Shown: piece after piece, positions 36,498 to 46,894 of the stretch
Position numbering within the stretch: the first letter of the stretch is position 1
Layout: every line of letters starts with the position of its first letter
Source of the DNA: Tulasnella sp. 424
Taxonomy: Eukaryota; Basidiomycota; Agaricomycetes; Cantharellales; Tulasnellaceae
Assembly: GCA_019633425.1 (NCBI GenBank)
Contig: WSUB01000015.1
Span: 248,001 to 312,000 of the forward strand
DNA: 64,000 nucleotides
Reading direction: 5' to 3'
Translations under genes and position numbers: made by a program
Notes under the pieces: generated by a model
The model's database searches: none
What the model saw: the letters and a program-made list of their open reading frames with translations, nothing else
What the model was told of the DNA's origin: nothing

Positions 36498-38179
36498 ATG
36501 GAGGGGGTCAAGTCTGCCGATCAAGGCATACGCGTGGATCTCGAGAGCAAAGGATTGTGAGTCAAGTCCAACGTTGCAGGGACCCAAACCCCTCATGCAG
36601 CGCCCGCTTTCGTAGTTCATCAACCTTGATAGCAGAGTCGACTGTTATAAACGCTGCTAGCCAGCTCCAACAAGCATTTTCTGCACCCATCGACCGCCTT
36701 CCCGAAGAGATATTCCTTCAAGTGGTCGAAATGTCCCTCGGAGCCGATTCCGAGAAACCCCTCAGAGATCTGGTGGGGTTGTCATTGGTGTGCCGCCGCT
36801 GGAAGATCATGGTGGAGGGCTCTTCATCCTTATGGAACCACATCTCAGCTTCCGAGGGACTTGCCGCCGTTCGGAAGGCGCTACGCTTGGCCCATGGAGT
36901 CCCGCTTGACCTCAGCTATGACGAGGGAAGTACCAACATCGACCCAAGGACCTTCTTCGAAGAGATCGGTCCCCACATCGCGCAGTGGAGATATTTGTCC
37001 GCACAGTTCAACGAACTTCCGGACCACTCCGCACCCACTTTCACCTTTGCGGAACTTGAAACTACCGTCGCACCGAAACTCGAAGTGCTTCACCTCGGTG
37101 CCTACAACTGGGACGGCAAGTCGCAGCGGACGATCACTTTGTTCGGAGGGGCCCCGCAACCGTCAACCCTCAAAGACCTCTGGATAGAAGAGATTCCAAT
37201 CTCCTTCGAACCGCTCCGCCTATCCAACTTAACATCCATATCGTTGGACGGAATCGCCTGGGTACCTGCCACATCGGTACTCCAAGCCCTTCGCGAGTCA
37301 CCAGGGCTGGAAGATCTCACGTTGTCTGATTTGAGGGATGTTACTGTATATCCCACCGACGACGATCAGCCCATCACGTTCCTCTCGCTTACCTATCTGA
37401 GGCTCCACAGAAATCCAACCCCTTTCACCCGCTCGATCCTCTCCAGCATCACCGCACCCAGCCTTCGCTTTTTGCACGTGAACTGCACCATCATCGGGGA
37501 CCCTGCCACTGGCCTCCTCACACCGACTATGAGCCACATGGTCCCCGTCCTCCAGTCCATAATATCGGAGGCCGAAAATATCTGCGTGGAGTTTCGTTGG
37601 GATGATCGCTACAAGATCAACGTGGGACATCTGAGCATCGGGTTCGAACAGGAGAGTACGCTGCATCTTCATTCACGAGCAGTGGTGAATTGGCTCCGCG
37701 AGCGCATGGGATCGGATTTCGCTGACTTGCCTGTCACCTTGCGCCTCTACGAGTGCACTCCGACTTACCAGTACCTGCTACAATTCAGCTCTGGGGTTAA
37801 AGTGACCACTTTATCGCTCCACGGAGACCTGTCCGGGCCACTCGGAACCATGATCCCCGTCCTCTCGGAGCCGTCACCTCCGCATGGGTGGCTACTGCCT
37901 GAACTGGATATATTGGAGACAAATGTGACATCAGCAGCGGGGAACTGCGACATAGTAGAGGTGCTCCGAGCCAGACATGGACTTGTAGAGACACGTGACG
38001 GGGCAGCCGCACTACCGAAACATTTACTAGAGATCCGGCTCGTGTATAGAGGAAGAACAGCAAGGGATCCCAACCCTCTTCCTGACCCCAAATTTATGCA
38101 GGACTTGCAAATAGCCACGGACGGTGCCGATGTCTACTGGTGCGGTCAGAAGTGGATTGGCAGCGAAGCAGCCGCGTAG
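36498..38179 (+). CDS. F-box protein, tandem family D copy 1 (intact)
   Basis: A short first exon (36498-36556) and a 44-nt intron lead to a long second exon (36601-38179), for 545 residues. The F-box is clear: IDRLPEEIFLQVVEMSL...LVGLSLVCRRWKIMVEGSSSLW. The rest is a leucine-rich region with repeated LxxLxL strands, for example LTSISLDGIAWVP, and a conserved end MQDLQIATDGADVYWCGQKW. It should be a Skp1-binding adaptor of an SCF ubiquitin ligase recruiting an unknown target. The first exon is chosen because the position matching the ATG of the later copies is TTG here, and because the splice joins in frame. Of the three tandem copies this is the only one with an unbroken frame. Confidence 0.82.
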
Positions 38180-38677
38180 GATATAGTGAAATCTAGTTTA
38201 TGTAATACCCAATGTCCCAGCTCTGCATTTGAGTTTACCCACTAAGATACATTCAAAGAATCCCTGCACCAGCGTATTGCATTTTGAAGGTTTATTTATG
38301 ATAAAGATCCGAGCCAAACCATCGGGTGAACCGAGGTTCGAGACGAGTGAGAGCTCATATCTTTTCATCTAAGTAAGGCAGTGCAGGTAACTGCATCTGC
38401 TCCGATTCTTTGGGAGAGGGGTGGTGATGAACATGGCGAGTAGCTAACATGTTTTCCTCCATGGTGGCCTCCAGAGTTCCCAGGTTGGCAGGCGCGTATT
38501 TGTCAGCAAAATCGCAAACACCACGTAACGTTGACTCTCAGCTCCAGCACCAGGCACTTCCATCAAGGTGTAGACGTGCATCTCCAGAGAGAAAGATCGT
38601 GAGTCAAATCTACTCCTGCTTGCATGCAAGGTCTAATCCTGTCATGCAGCACCCGCCTTTGTACTTCATCGGCCTTC
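38180..38677. other. Spacer between family D copies 1 and 2
   Basis: It holds the 3' flank of copy 1 and the upstream region of copy 2. A sequence block starting near 38401 (TCCGATTCTT ... ATGGCGAGTAGC) recurs near 40445 and, worn, near 42515, and so belongs to the duplicated unit. Confidence 0.6.
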
Positions 38678-40218
38678 ATGGCAGAATCAACTATCCTACG
38701 TGAAGATGCCCAACCTGCATTCTCTGCACCCATCGATCGCCTTCCTGAAGAGATATTCCTTGAAGTGGTCGAAACTTCCCTCGGAGCCGATTCCGCGACA
38801 CCCCTGAGAGATCTAGTGGGGCTGACGTTGGTGTGCCGCCGTTGGAAAATCATTGTGGAGGGCTCATCATCCTTATGGAGCCGGATCTCAGCTTCTGAGG
38901 GACTTGCCACCGTTCGGAAGGCATTACGCCTGGCCCACGGTGTCCCACTTATCCTCAGTTACGATGAGGGAAGTACCAACATCGACCCAAAGACCTTCTT
39001 CGAAGAGATCGGTCGCCACATCGCGCAGTGGAGATCTTTGACCGCCCAGCTCAACGAACTCCCAGAACATTCCGCACCCAACTTCACCTTTGCGGAACTT
39101 GAAACGACCATCGCACCGAAACTCGAGGTGCTTCACCTCGGTGCCTTCAACTTCGACGGCAAGTTGCAGCGGGCAATCACTTTGTTCGGAGGAGCCCCGC
39201 AGCCGTCAACTCTGAAAGACCTTTGGGTGGAAAAGATTCCGATCTCCTTCGAACCGCTCCGCCTATCCAACTTGACATCATTAACGTTGGAGGGAATCGC
39301 CTGGGTACCTGCCACATCGGTACTCCAAGCCCTTCGCGAGTCACCAGGGCTGGAAGATCTCTCGTTGACTCGGTTGAAGGATGCTACCGTGTATCCCGTC
39401 AATGACGATCAGCCCGTCACGCTCCTCTCACTTACCTCTCTGAAACTCCACCAAAATCCAACCCATTTCACCCGCTCGATCCTCTCTAGCATCACTGCAC
39501 CCAGCCTCCACTCCTTGCACGTGAAATGCACTATGCTCGGGGACCCAGTCAGTGGCATCCTCACACCCGCAATGAGCCACATGATCCCCGCCGTCCAATC
39601 CATGATATCGGAGGCCGAAAATATTCGCGTGGATTTTCGCCGGGATCGTCACTACAAGATCAACGTAGGACGTCTGGACATCGGGTTCAAACAGGACAGT
39701 ACACTGTATCTTCATTCACGAGCAGTTGTGAATTGGCTCCGTGAGAGCTTGGGATCGGGTTTCGCTGACTTGCCTGTCACCTTGCGCTTCTACGAGTGCA
39801 CTCCAACTTATCATTACCTGTTTTTCTTCAGTTCTGGGGTTAAAGTGACCACTTTATCGCTCCACGGAGACCCGTCCGGGCCACTCAGAATCATGATCCC
39901 TTTCCTCTCGGATCCGTCATTTCCGCATGGGTGGCTACTGCCTAAACTGGAGAGATTGGATACAAATTTGACACGGGAAGCGGGAACTGGGACATACTAG
40001 AGATGCTCCGAGCTAGACATGGCCTCGTAGAGACAGGTGATCGGGCAACCACTCTACCGAAACATTTACGAGAGATCCGGCTCGCGTGTAGAGGAGCAAC
40101 AAGTGAACCCAGCCCTCTTCCGGACCCTAAATTTATGCAGGACTTGAAAATGGCCGCGGACGGTGCCGATGTCTACTGGTGCGGTCAGAAGTGGGTTGGC
40201 AGCGAAACAGGCGCGTAG
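38678..40218 (+). pseudogene. F-box tandem copy 2, frameshifted
   Basis: From the ATG at 38678 the frame matches copy 1 through the F-box (IDRLPEEIFLEVVETSL) and the leucine-rich region. Near 39981-39983 a run of G is one base shorter than in copies 1 and 3. The frame then shifts and stops at TAG 39998-40000. The remaining sequence up to 40218 still encodes the conserved end (KFMQDLKMAADGADVYWCGQKW) in the other frame. If translated, the product would keep the F-box but lose about 75 C-terminal residues. Copy 1's first exon has a counterpart here, spliced at the same GTGAGTCAA, but I find no ATG in it, so the start may also be impaired. A one-base assembly error is the alternative. Confidence 0.78.
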
Positions 40219-40733
40219 GATCTAGTGATATGTAGTTTAATACCCAATGTCCCAGCTCTGCTTTTAAATTTATCCGCCAAGGTATATTCAGAGAGCACCT
40301 GCACCCACCTATTGTATTTTGAAGGGTTTTTTGTAATAAATATCGGAGCCAAATCATCGGGTGAGCCGAGGTTCGAGACGATTGAGAGCTCATATCTCTC
40401 TCCTAATTTCATTCAAGTGAGGCAGTGCGGGCAACTACATCTGCTCCGATTCTTTGTAAGAGGGGTGGTGATGAACATGGCGAGTGGCTAACATGTTTTC
40501 CTCCATGTGGCCTCCAGAGTAGGCCAGCGTCGTTTCCAGGTTGGCAGGCGCATATATTTGTCAGCAGAATCGCAAACAACACGTTGACTCTCAGCTCCAA
40601 CACAAGGCCACACTTCCATCAAGGTGTAGACGTGCATCTCCAGAGCGAAGGACCGTGAGTCAAGTCTACTCCTGCTTGCATGCAAGGCCTAATCCTGTCA
40701 TGCAACACTCGCCTTTGTACTTGATAAGCCTTC
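40219..40733. other. Spacer between family D copies 2 and 3
   Basis: The sequence is closely similar to 38180-38677, including the block that recurs from 38401. No separate gene is seen. Confidence 0.6.
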
Positions 40734-42281
40734 ATGGCAGAATCAACTATCCTACGTGAAGATGCCCAACCTGCATTCTCTGCACCCATCGATCGCCTTC
40801 CCGAAGAGATGTTCCTTCGAGTGATCGAAATCTCCCTCGAGGCCGATTCCGAGACACGGCTGAGAGATCTGGCGGGGTTGACGTTGGTGTGCCGCCGCTG
40901 GAAAATCATGGTCGAGGGCTCCTCATCCTTATGGAGCCAGATCTCAGCTTCTGATGGACTTGCCGCCGTTCGAAAGGCGTTAAGCTTGGCTCAAGGTGCC
41001 CCACTCGACCTCAGCTATGACGCGCAAACTACCAACATCGACCCGAAAATCTTCTTCGAAGAGATCGGTCCCCACATCGCGCAGTGGAAATCTTTGACCG
41101 CCCATTTCAAAGACCGTCCCGACCATTTCGCACCCGATTTCACCTTTGCAGAGCTTGAAACTACCGTCGCACCGAAACTCGAGGTACTTCACCTCGGCGC
41201 CTTCAACTTCAGCGGCAAGTCGCAGCGGACGATCACTTTGTTCAGAGGAGCCCCGCAGCCATGAACTCTCAAAGACCTTTGGGTGGACGAGATTCCGATC
41301 TCCTTCGAACCGCTCCGCCTCTCCAACTTGACATCCTTGGCGTTGGATGGAATCGCCTGGGTACCTGCTACAGCAGTACTTCAAGCCTTACGAGAGTCGC
41401 CGGGGTTGGAATACCTCTCGTTGACTCTGCTGAAAGATACTACATTGTTTCCCGCCGACGACAACCAGCTCATCTCGCTCCTCTCACTCGCCTATCTAAG
41501 GCTCCACAGAAATCCAAACCCTTTCACGCGCTCGATCCTATCCAGTGTCACCGCCCCCAGCCTCCGTTTTTTGCACGTGGACTGCACTGCCCTCGGCGAC
41601 CTAGTCACCGATCTCCTCACACCAGCTATGAGCCACATGATCCCCGCCCTCCAATCCATAGCATCGAAGGCCGAAAATATTCGCGTGGATCTCCATTGGG
41701 ACCGCCACTACCAGATCGACGTGGGACGTCTGCGCATCGGGCTCGAACACCCCAGTACTCTCTACATTCATTCCCGAGCAGTTCTGGATTGGCTTCGTGA
41801 GCGCATGGGACCAGATTTCTCCGACCTACCCATAACCTTGTGCCTCTACGACTGCATGCCAACCCCTTCTTATCTGCAGCACTTCAGTTCGGCGGTTAAA
41901 GTGACCACTTTATCGCTCCAGGGAGACCCGTACGGGCCACTCTGGATCATGATCCGTTTCCTCTCCGAGCCGCATATGTCAATACAGGACGGATGGCTAC
42001 TGCCTGAACTGGAGACACTAGATACAAATTTGACACTGGAAGCGGGGAATTTGGTAATAGTAGAGATGCTCCGAGCCAGACATGGCCTCGTAGAGGCAGG
42101 TAATCGGGCAACCACACTACCGAAACATTTACGAGAGATCCGGCTCAAGTGTAGAGGAACAACGAATGATCCCAACCCTATTCCTGACCCCAAATTTATG
42201 CAAGACTTGCAAAAGGCTGCGGACGGTGCCGATGTCTACTGGTGCGGTCAGAAGTGGACTGGCAGTGAGGCAGAGGCGTAG
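40734..42281 (+). pseudogene. F-box tandem copy 3, nonsense codon
   Basis: The frame starts at ATG 40734 and encodes the F-box IDRLPEEMFLRVIEISL. A TGA at 41262-41264 stands where copies 1 and 2 have a Ser codon (TCA) in the block GAPQPSTLKDLW. Beyond it the same frame is open to 42281 and reads through the leucine-rich region to the conserved end MQDLQKAADGADVYWCGQKW. A single base change therefore truncates the product at about residue 176 of 515. The lesion differs from that of copy 2, so the two copies were broken separately. The long open frame after the stop suggests the loss is recent, or that the base is a sequencing error. Confidence 0.78.
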
Positions 42282-42825
42282 GGTACCAGTGATATGTAGT
42301 TGAATTGCCGAACATCCCAGCTTTCCAATCGAATATACCGCCAAAATCCCTTAATCGAGCACCCCCGCCGACCCACTGTATTTTGGATCTATTTTGGGAA
42401 AAATATCCGAGCTAAATCATTTGGTGAATTGAGCTTCGAGATTCAGAGCACATGTCTCTCTTAACTCAGTTTAAGCATGCTGTGCGGACAACTCCATCTT
42501 CTGTTGGGAAAGTATTACATGGCGAGTGGCTAGCAGGCTTTCCTCCGTTGTGGCTGGCTTACTCCGACTACAAGGAAGTTTGAGGTTTCAATCATGTGAT
42601 TCTGGCCTGCCTTCTGGCTCAATGACCACATATAGCTCTGTAATAACCCGGAGTAAGGGGTCCCGCAATGAACAGACGACTAATAGGGTGGTACATGACT
42701 AACTACACGGAATCCCTATTTCTGCCCATGCCCCTCCATAGCATACCTCTTAGCTGCGACCGTGTTGAAGAAATTCAAGAAAGCCCTTTTATTCCAAGGC
42801 ATCATCGCTTTTCTGTGTCAACTTC
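42282..42825. other. Spacer after the F-box tandem array
   Basis: The left part is the diverged 3' flank of the duplicated unit, to about 42555. The right part lies downstream of the convergent single-exon F-box gene. Nothing else is recognised. Confidence 0.5.
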
Positions 42826-44493
42826 CTATAGAACAGCATCGATCACGTTGGTAAGCTTTCCCATGACAGAGGTCTGCAGTTGTCCTACCCTCGTTACTGT
42901 AACAGCATACAGTTCAACATCCGATACCAAACGCTCAAGCTCTCGCTTCCCTTCGCGCGACATCCTTCCAAATGCAGCTTTTACTTCCCGAATAGGGTTG
43001 ACATCTGGTTCCGACATCTTACGGCTCCTGGCTATTCCCACGAGCTCATCGAGGAAGCAGATGTCGACAGGCGCCCCGTGATGGTTAATGAAGCAACCTT
43101 TATCTGTCATCTGTACCCCCCAGGGGATCCGTCCCAGCTCAGGAACCAAGGTAATGCAGAGATCCTCCATGTATCGAAATGGCCATGTCCCTGCTGCGCC
43201 CGGCTTGGCAAGATATCCAGCGATATCGTGGAACGCGGTGCGAACCACATCAGCGGAAAGTTCGATGGCGTTAGTTTCCCCCCGTGTAAGGATGATGGCC
43301 AACCCCTTGACTAAAGGACAATGTTGGGCGACGATTTCGAGGAGCTCGGATGGGTTTGACTCTTCGTTGGGTCGAATCTGGACGCGAGCCGTCCCAGAAC
43401 AGGGGCCAAAACGGACCTGCTCAAAGAGACTGTTGAAAAGTTGGATGCGCAGGGGCCTTTCTGCGACGGAATGGTAAATATTGACCCAATGCTGCCCGTA
43501 TTGAGCCCTAAGACCGGAACGGCTCGCATTAATGTTGAGAATATCTGCCAGTGGTGACTCTGCCTGCAGCGGAGCCTGAGCCTGAGCCAGACACCGACCC
43601 GCAAATATGCCAATTGCCACGAAATGGGTCTGATCTCGAGCTCGAGAGATCGTTAGTTCAAAGTTTCTCAAAGCGGGGGCATCGAGATTGTCCAGGAAGG
43701 CGGGGAGGATGTTCTCGATCGCTTCTACCATCACAAGTGAGGTTAAGCGAGGTAAATAAATCCTTGAAAACTTTGTGGTATGGGTTTCCGCAGTGATGCA
43801 GTGCAGATGAAGGTTTTGGACCGAGGAAACATTCCGAATCAGGTGCTCTAGGGGAGCAACCACGTCCGTATCCCTGCCAATGATGTTTACTACTGCAGCG
43901 GAGCTTACGGTAATGTGTCTTGGGAACCGGGGAAGGACACCTGTGACTTCGAGGATAGAAAGTCGGGGTAAGTGGTTTTCGATCCGGATCCATCTTGGTG
44001 CTGAAGACGATGCTCCATATATGCGTAGCTCCACGAGGTTTGGCAGTGTGAGGCCACGAAGGCATGTAATGAAATCGTTGTCGATGTTTGACTCCATGTT
44101 AAGGACTTTCCATCTGGATGCCAAGGGTTTCAGCCTGTCGATAAACCGGAGCTCCCCATCCCCCCAACAGGCCGCCCCCGATTCAGCTACGCAATCTATC
44201 CCGAGGAATTGGTTGCCTGACCGAGAGAGGATCGGAGTCAGGGCTTGCAAGCGTATGTGCGAGGAGAGATTCGTCCACGCGGCTGCGCAGGAGTTAACCG
44301 CTTTGAACCATCGTGAAGAGACGTGCTGGATTGTGAAGAGTTGATGATAGTAGGCGAAAATATAATCGGAGAAGTACACTTCCGGGAGACACAGCAGAAT
44401 GATGGAATGAGAGAGCTCAACGGGTAGCAGGTCGATGGGGGAGACGCCTTTGTGTTCTAGCTGGGCGTTGGGTGCCTCAGGAATCACGTCCAC
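42826..44493 (-). CDS. F-box protein, single exon, family E
   Basis: One open frame of 555 residues without introns. The N-terminus PIDLLPVELSHSIILLCLPE...HVSSRWFKAVNSCAAAWTNLSSHI is an F-box with the usual LPxEL start and xVxxRW end. Leucine-rich strands follow (LPNLVELRIYG, LPRLSILEVTG, LPRLTSLVMVEA). Beyond the general F-box plan it has no obvious likeness to the tandem family at 36.5-42.3 kb or to the family at 0.4, 27 and 30 kb, so it represents a third subfamily. It should act as an SCF adaptor with unknown target. The start follows directly from the first ATG of the frame. The gene is convergent with the tandem array. Confidence 0.8.
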   Translation of the reverse strand: MDVIPEAPNAQLEHKGVSPIDLLPVELSHSIILLCLPEVYFSDYIFAYYHQLFTIQHVSSRWFKAVNSCAAAWTNLSSHIRLQALTPILSRSGNQFLGIDCVAESGAACWGDGELRFIDRLKPLASRWKVLNMESNIDNDFITCLRGLTLPNLVELRIYGASSSAPRWIRIENHLPRLSILEVTGVLPRFPRHITVSSAAVVNIIGRDTDVVAPLEHLIRNVSSVQNLHLHCITAETHTTKFSRIYLPRLTSLVMVEAIENILPAFLDNLDAPALRNFELTISRARDQTHFVAIGIFAGRCLAQAQAPLQAESPLADILNINASRSGLRAQYGQHWVNIYHSVAERPLRIQLFNSLFEQVRFGPCSGTARVQIRPNEESNPSELLEIVAQHCPLVKGLAIILTRGETNAIELSADVVRTAFHDIAGYLAKPGAAGTWPFRYMEDLCITLVPELGRIPWGVQMTDKGCFINHHGAPVDICFLDELVGIARSRKMSEPDVNPIREVKAAFGRMSREGKRELERLVSDVELYAVTVTRVGQLQTSVMGKLTNVIDAVL

Positions 44494-44724
44494 TGAATTT
44501 CTGATTCAAGGACAAGTGTCAGTCGTACTTGGAGCCAGAATCTTGAATACCGGATACCAACCCGTGCATTTGGTCGGACCACGCGCGGTCTAATGAAGAC
44601 TGGGCTATGTGCGATAGCGAGGAAAAGGCGGGAAGGCGATCAACTGATTCTTCTCACGAAACGGCATAGCGATCATCTCGCCCGAGCGAAGTTTGGCGAG
44701 AGGCCTATATCTAATCAAAGTATG

Positions 44725-46617
44725 CTAGGTACAGGCAAATAAGGCCTTCCAGACATTCGTCTCGTCAGTGCCAACCGGAGGGTCTGCGGTCCAGTATTTA
44801 GCGCTCCACTGATAGCCCTGGTACGAAACCTAAACGATTGGTACATAATCAGCACTGGACTACCACTTACAGAGAGTGAAACGGACGAGAACGTACTTCT
44901 GATCCTCCATTGTAAGAGCTGGCTGAACTCCAAGCTGCTGCGGTGCACTTTTGGTACGTGACCGTTTGCCCTTTGCTGGTGCAGACCTCACCACTTTTCA
45001 ACATCGCCTTGGTAGACTTGTCATATCGACCGTTTGCGTAGGCCTGAGAGGCATCCCAGAACATAACACCTCCAAAAAAGGCAGGGAAGTTCTTCCACGT
45101 ATCTTGCACAATAGTTTGAAGTCCGGCAGTGGGAACGTAGCCGCTCCCTGCTGCTCCAGAAGCGGCCGGGCCGCCTATATAGAGTTTAACATTCCTGAAA
45201 GTCAACGGTTAATGAAAAGAACGACCGCTAGAGCAAATACGACGACTGACTTGTTTGGAGAAACATAGCGAGCCCAGTAATCCCAGATAGCATAGTTCCA
45301 GTCGTCGGTTCCGTAAGAAGCTGAATGGATTGGTCAGTCTAGATGTCTAGGCGGGTGGACGAGTCATGGAGATTACCAAGATTGCAATAATTATTGTAGA
45401 ATTGGATTTGCACAGCATCGAACGACGCGCTATTAAGGGTAGCTGACAACGCAGCATCCTGGTTCGGGGCAAGTTCGTTAGGTTAGGAGGTCATTGAGAG
45501 GCTAAATCACGTACGGGATATGGACACTGCGGAGTTGCTGTAATGTAGTATTTCTTCGAGGCTCCGGTAAAGTGACTCCGGAGACGGTTGACGAAAGCGG
45601 TGTAGCTTGATGATCCGTTTTCAATGTCCAAATCGACGCCATCGAGGAAAACATCCCCGAAAGGCCTTGTGGTTGACGAGCCACCAAGGAAAAGGTTCCA
45701 AATAGTATCGGCAAATCTGGAGGAGGCTTCAGCTGGGTGTCAACCTTGTCGTGCTGGTTGCGGAACTCACTGCTGAGCCTGCGTATCACCGCTGAAAGAG
45801 CTGGCGCCGTTTTGCCCGCCCAATGATATTGTGACAAGTTTGCCCTTGGACTGGCAGTAGTGAATGTCTGATGCCAAGAATGAGCAATTGGCTAGGTTGG
45901 TGCCTGAGGGTTCGCTCAAACGGTTAGCGGGCCTCAAATGATCACTTAACGTTGCAAAGCACAATACCTGTGAATGCACCGTTGCTTGACACGCTGCATG
46001 TACTTGAAAGGTCTATATGTGGTAATCCTCCCGTGCTGAAGTACTCGTCAACAAAAGCGATAGGGAACGCTGCGAATTTGGTAAGAGGTTGCGTCAGTGT
46101 GAGCTAGCAAATAGCCGTAGGAAACAAACTTTTGCCTACCGTCGATGCTATCATCCTGGCAGTAATACGCAAGTGTTTTCTGCCAGTTTCCGGTATCGGA
46201 AGGGTTAACGGCGCCGTAAGAATTTTGCCCCCAGAATGTGACGAGGTTTGAGTTACACGTCTGTCAAAGAGCTCAAGGACGTAAGATGCTTAAGTCGTGG
46301 GTATTTCGCAGCAAGCGACTAACCATGTCGAAAGGGTTGCTGTTCGCTAACCATCCTGTTGGATATTGTCCAGCACCTGGCACATTTCCATCCGGGAAGC
46401 AGCTGAACAAGGAGCCCCCTTCTCTAGCGCATTCTGGGTATACGTGCTGGCCTCCACCAACTACATTCGAGTCCCTTCTGGTATGCCCTGAAGGCGGTAG
46501 CGGGCTCAACAATCCTGGGGCTGGACTTGTGTTGCAACTTGAGTGTAGAAGTAGGTCCGAGTGTAAGAGCGAGGAGAGTGCACTGACAGCTGTGCACCCG
46601 ATGTTTGATAGTCTCAT
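44725..46617 (-). CDS. GH18 class III endochitinase with chitin-binding tail
   Basis: Nine exons are inferred (46617-46324, 46260-46140, 46069-45968, 45903-45772, 45717-45515, 45458-45377, 45320-45251, 45194-44897, 44829-44725), for 468 residues. The GH18 core starts at [15 protein letters not shown], contains [11 protein letters not shown] and the catalytic DGVDLDIE (Glu near 248), and ends with [12 protein letters not shown]. The last 50 residues ([27 protein letters not shown]...) resemble CBM5/12 chitin-binding modules and are completed only by the last exon. The enzyme should hydrolyse chitin in the fungus's own wall or in prey or competitor walls. The first exon is odd: its signal peptide is weak and is followed by about 60 Pro/Gly/Ser-rich residues, so the true start may differ. 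Confidence 0.88.
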
Positions 46618-46894
46618 CCTATCCGTGATTAGCTTTTATAAGGAGTGTAGAAAACGGCTGGAATGAGAAAGGAGTCGGAAAAGGAGTGACTGCAGACGGA
46701 TAGTGAACGGGTCAAACGCGAAAGAGCATGTGCTGGTGGTTGAGCAAAGAAAGGGACAAAGTCCGGATTTTCACTCAGGGATCCTGCCCGACTCCGCGAC
46801 TCCCCGGCCGAGCGACGAAAATAGCACTAATACCAGGCTAAAAGTTTGTCCAAATGCTACATAGGGGATGATACAAATAGTGCAGTTCGGTCTA

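Larger units (their letters stand above)
38401..42540 (+). repeat. Tandem duplication unit of about 2.05 kb
   Basis: The shared upstream block begins at 38401 and again at 40445, a period of 2044 bp. The start codons of copies 2 and 3 are 2056 bp apart, and the equivalent exon-2 starts of copies 1 and 2 are 2049 bp apart. A third, worn trace of the block lies near 42515-42555, after copy 3. Flanking and coding DNA are both repeated, so the copies arose by tandem DNA duplication, not retroposition. The region 5' of copy 1 lacks this block. Confidence 0.85.

Noticed and set aside
38624..38680. Upstream ATG as start of F-box copy 2
   Set aside because: By alignment with copy 1 these bases lie in the short intron (GTGAGTCAA ... 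ATGCAG), so the ATG at 38678 is preferred.
36498..42281. F-box copies as retroposed or transposon-carried sequences
   Set aside because: Flanking DNA and the short intron region are duplicated with the coding part, and there are no poly-A tails, terminal repeats or transposase sequences.
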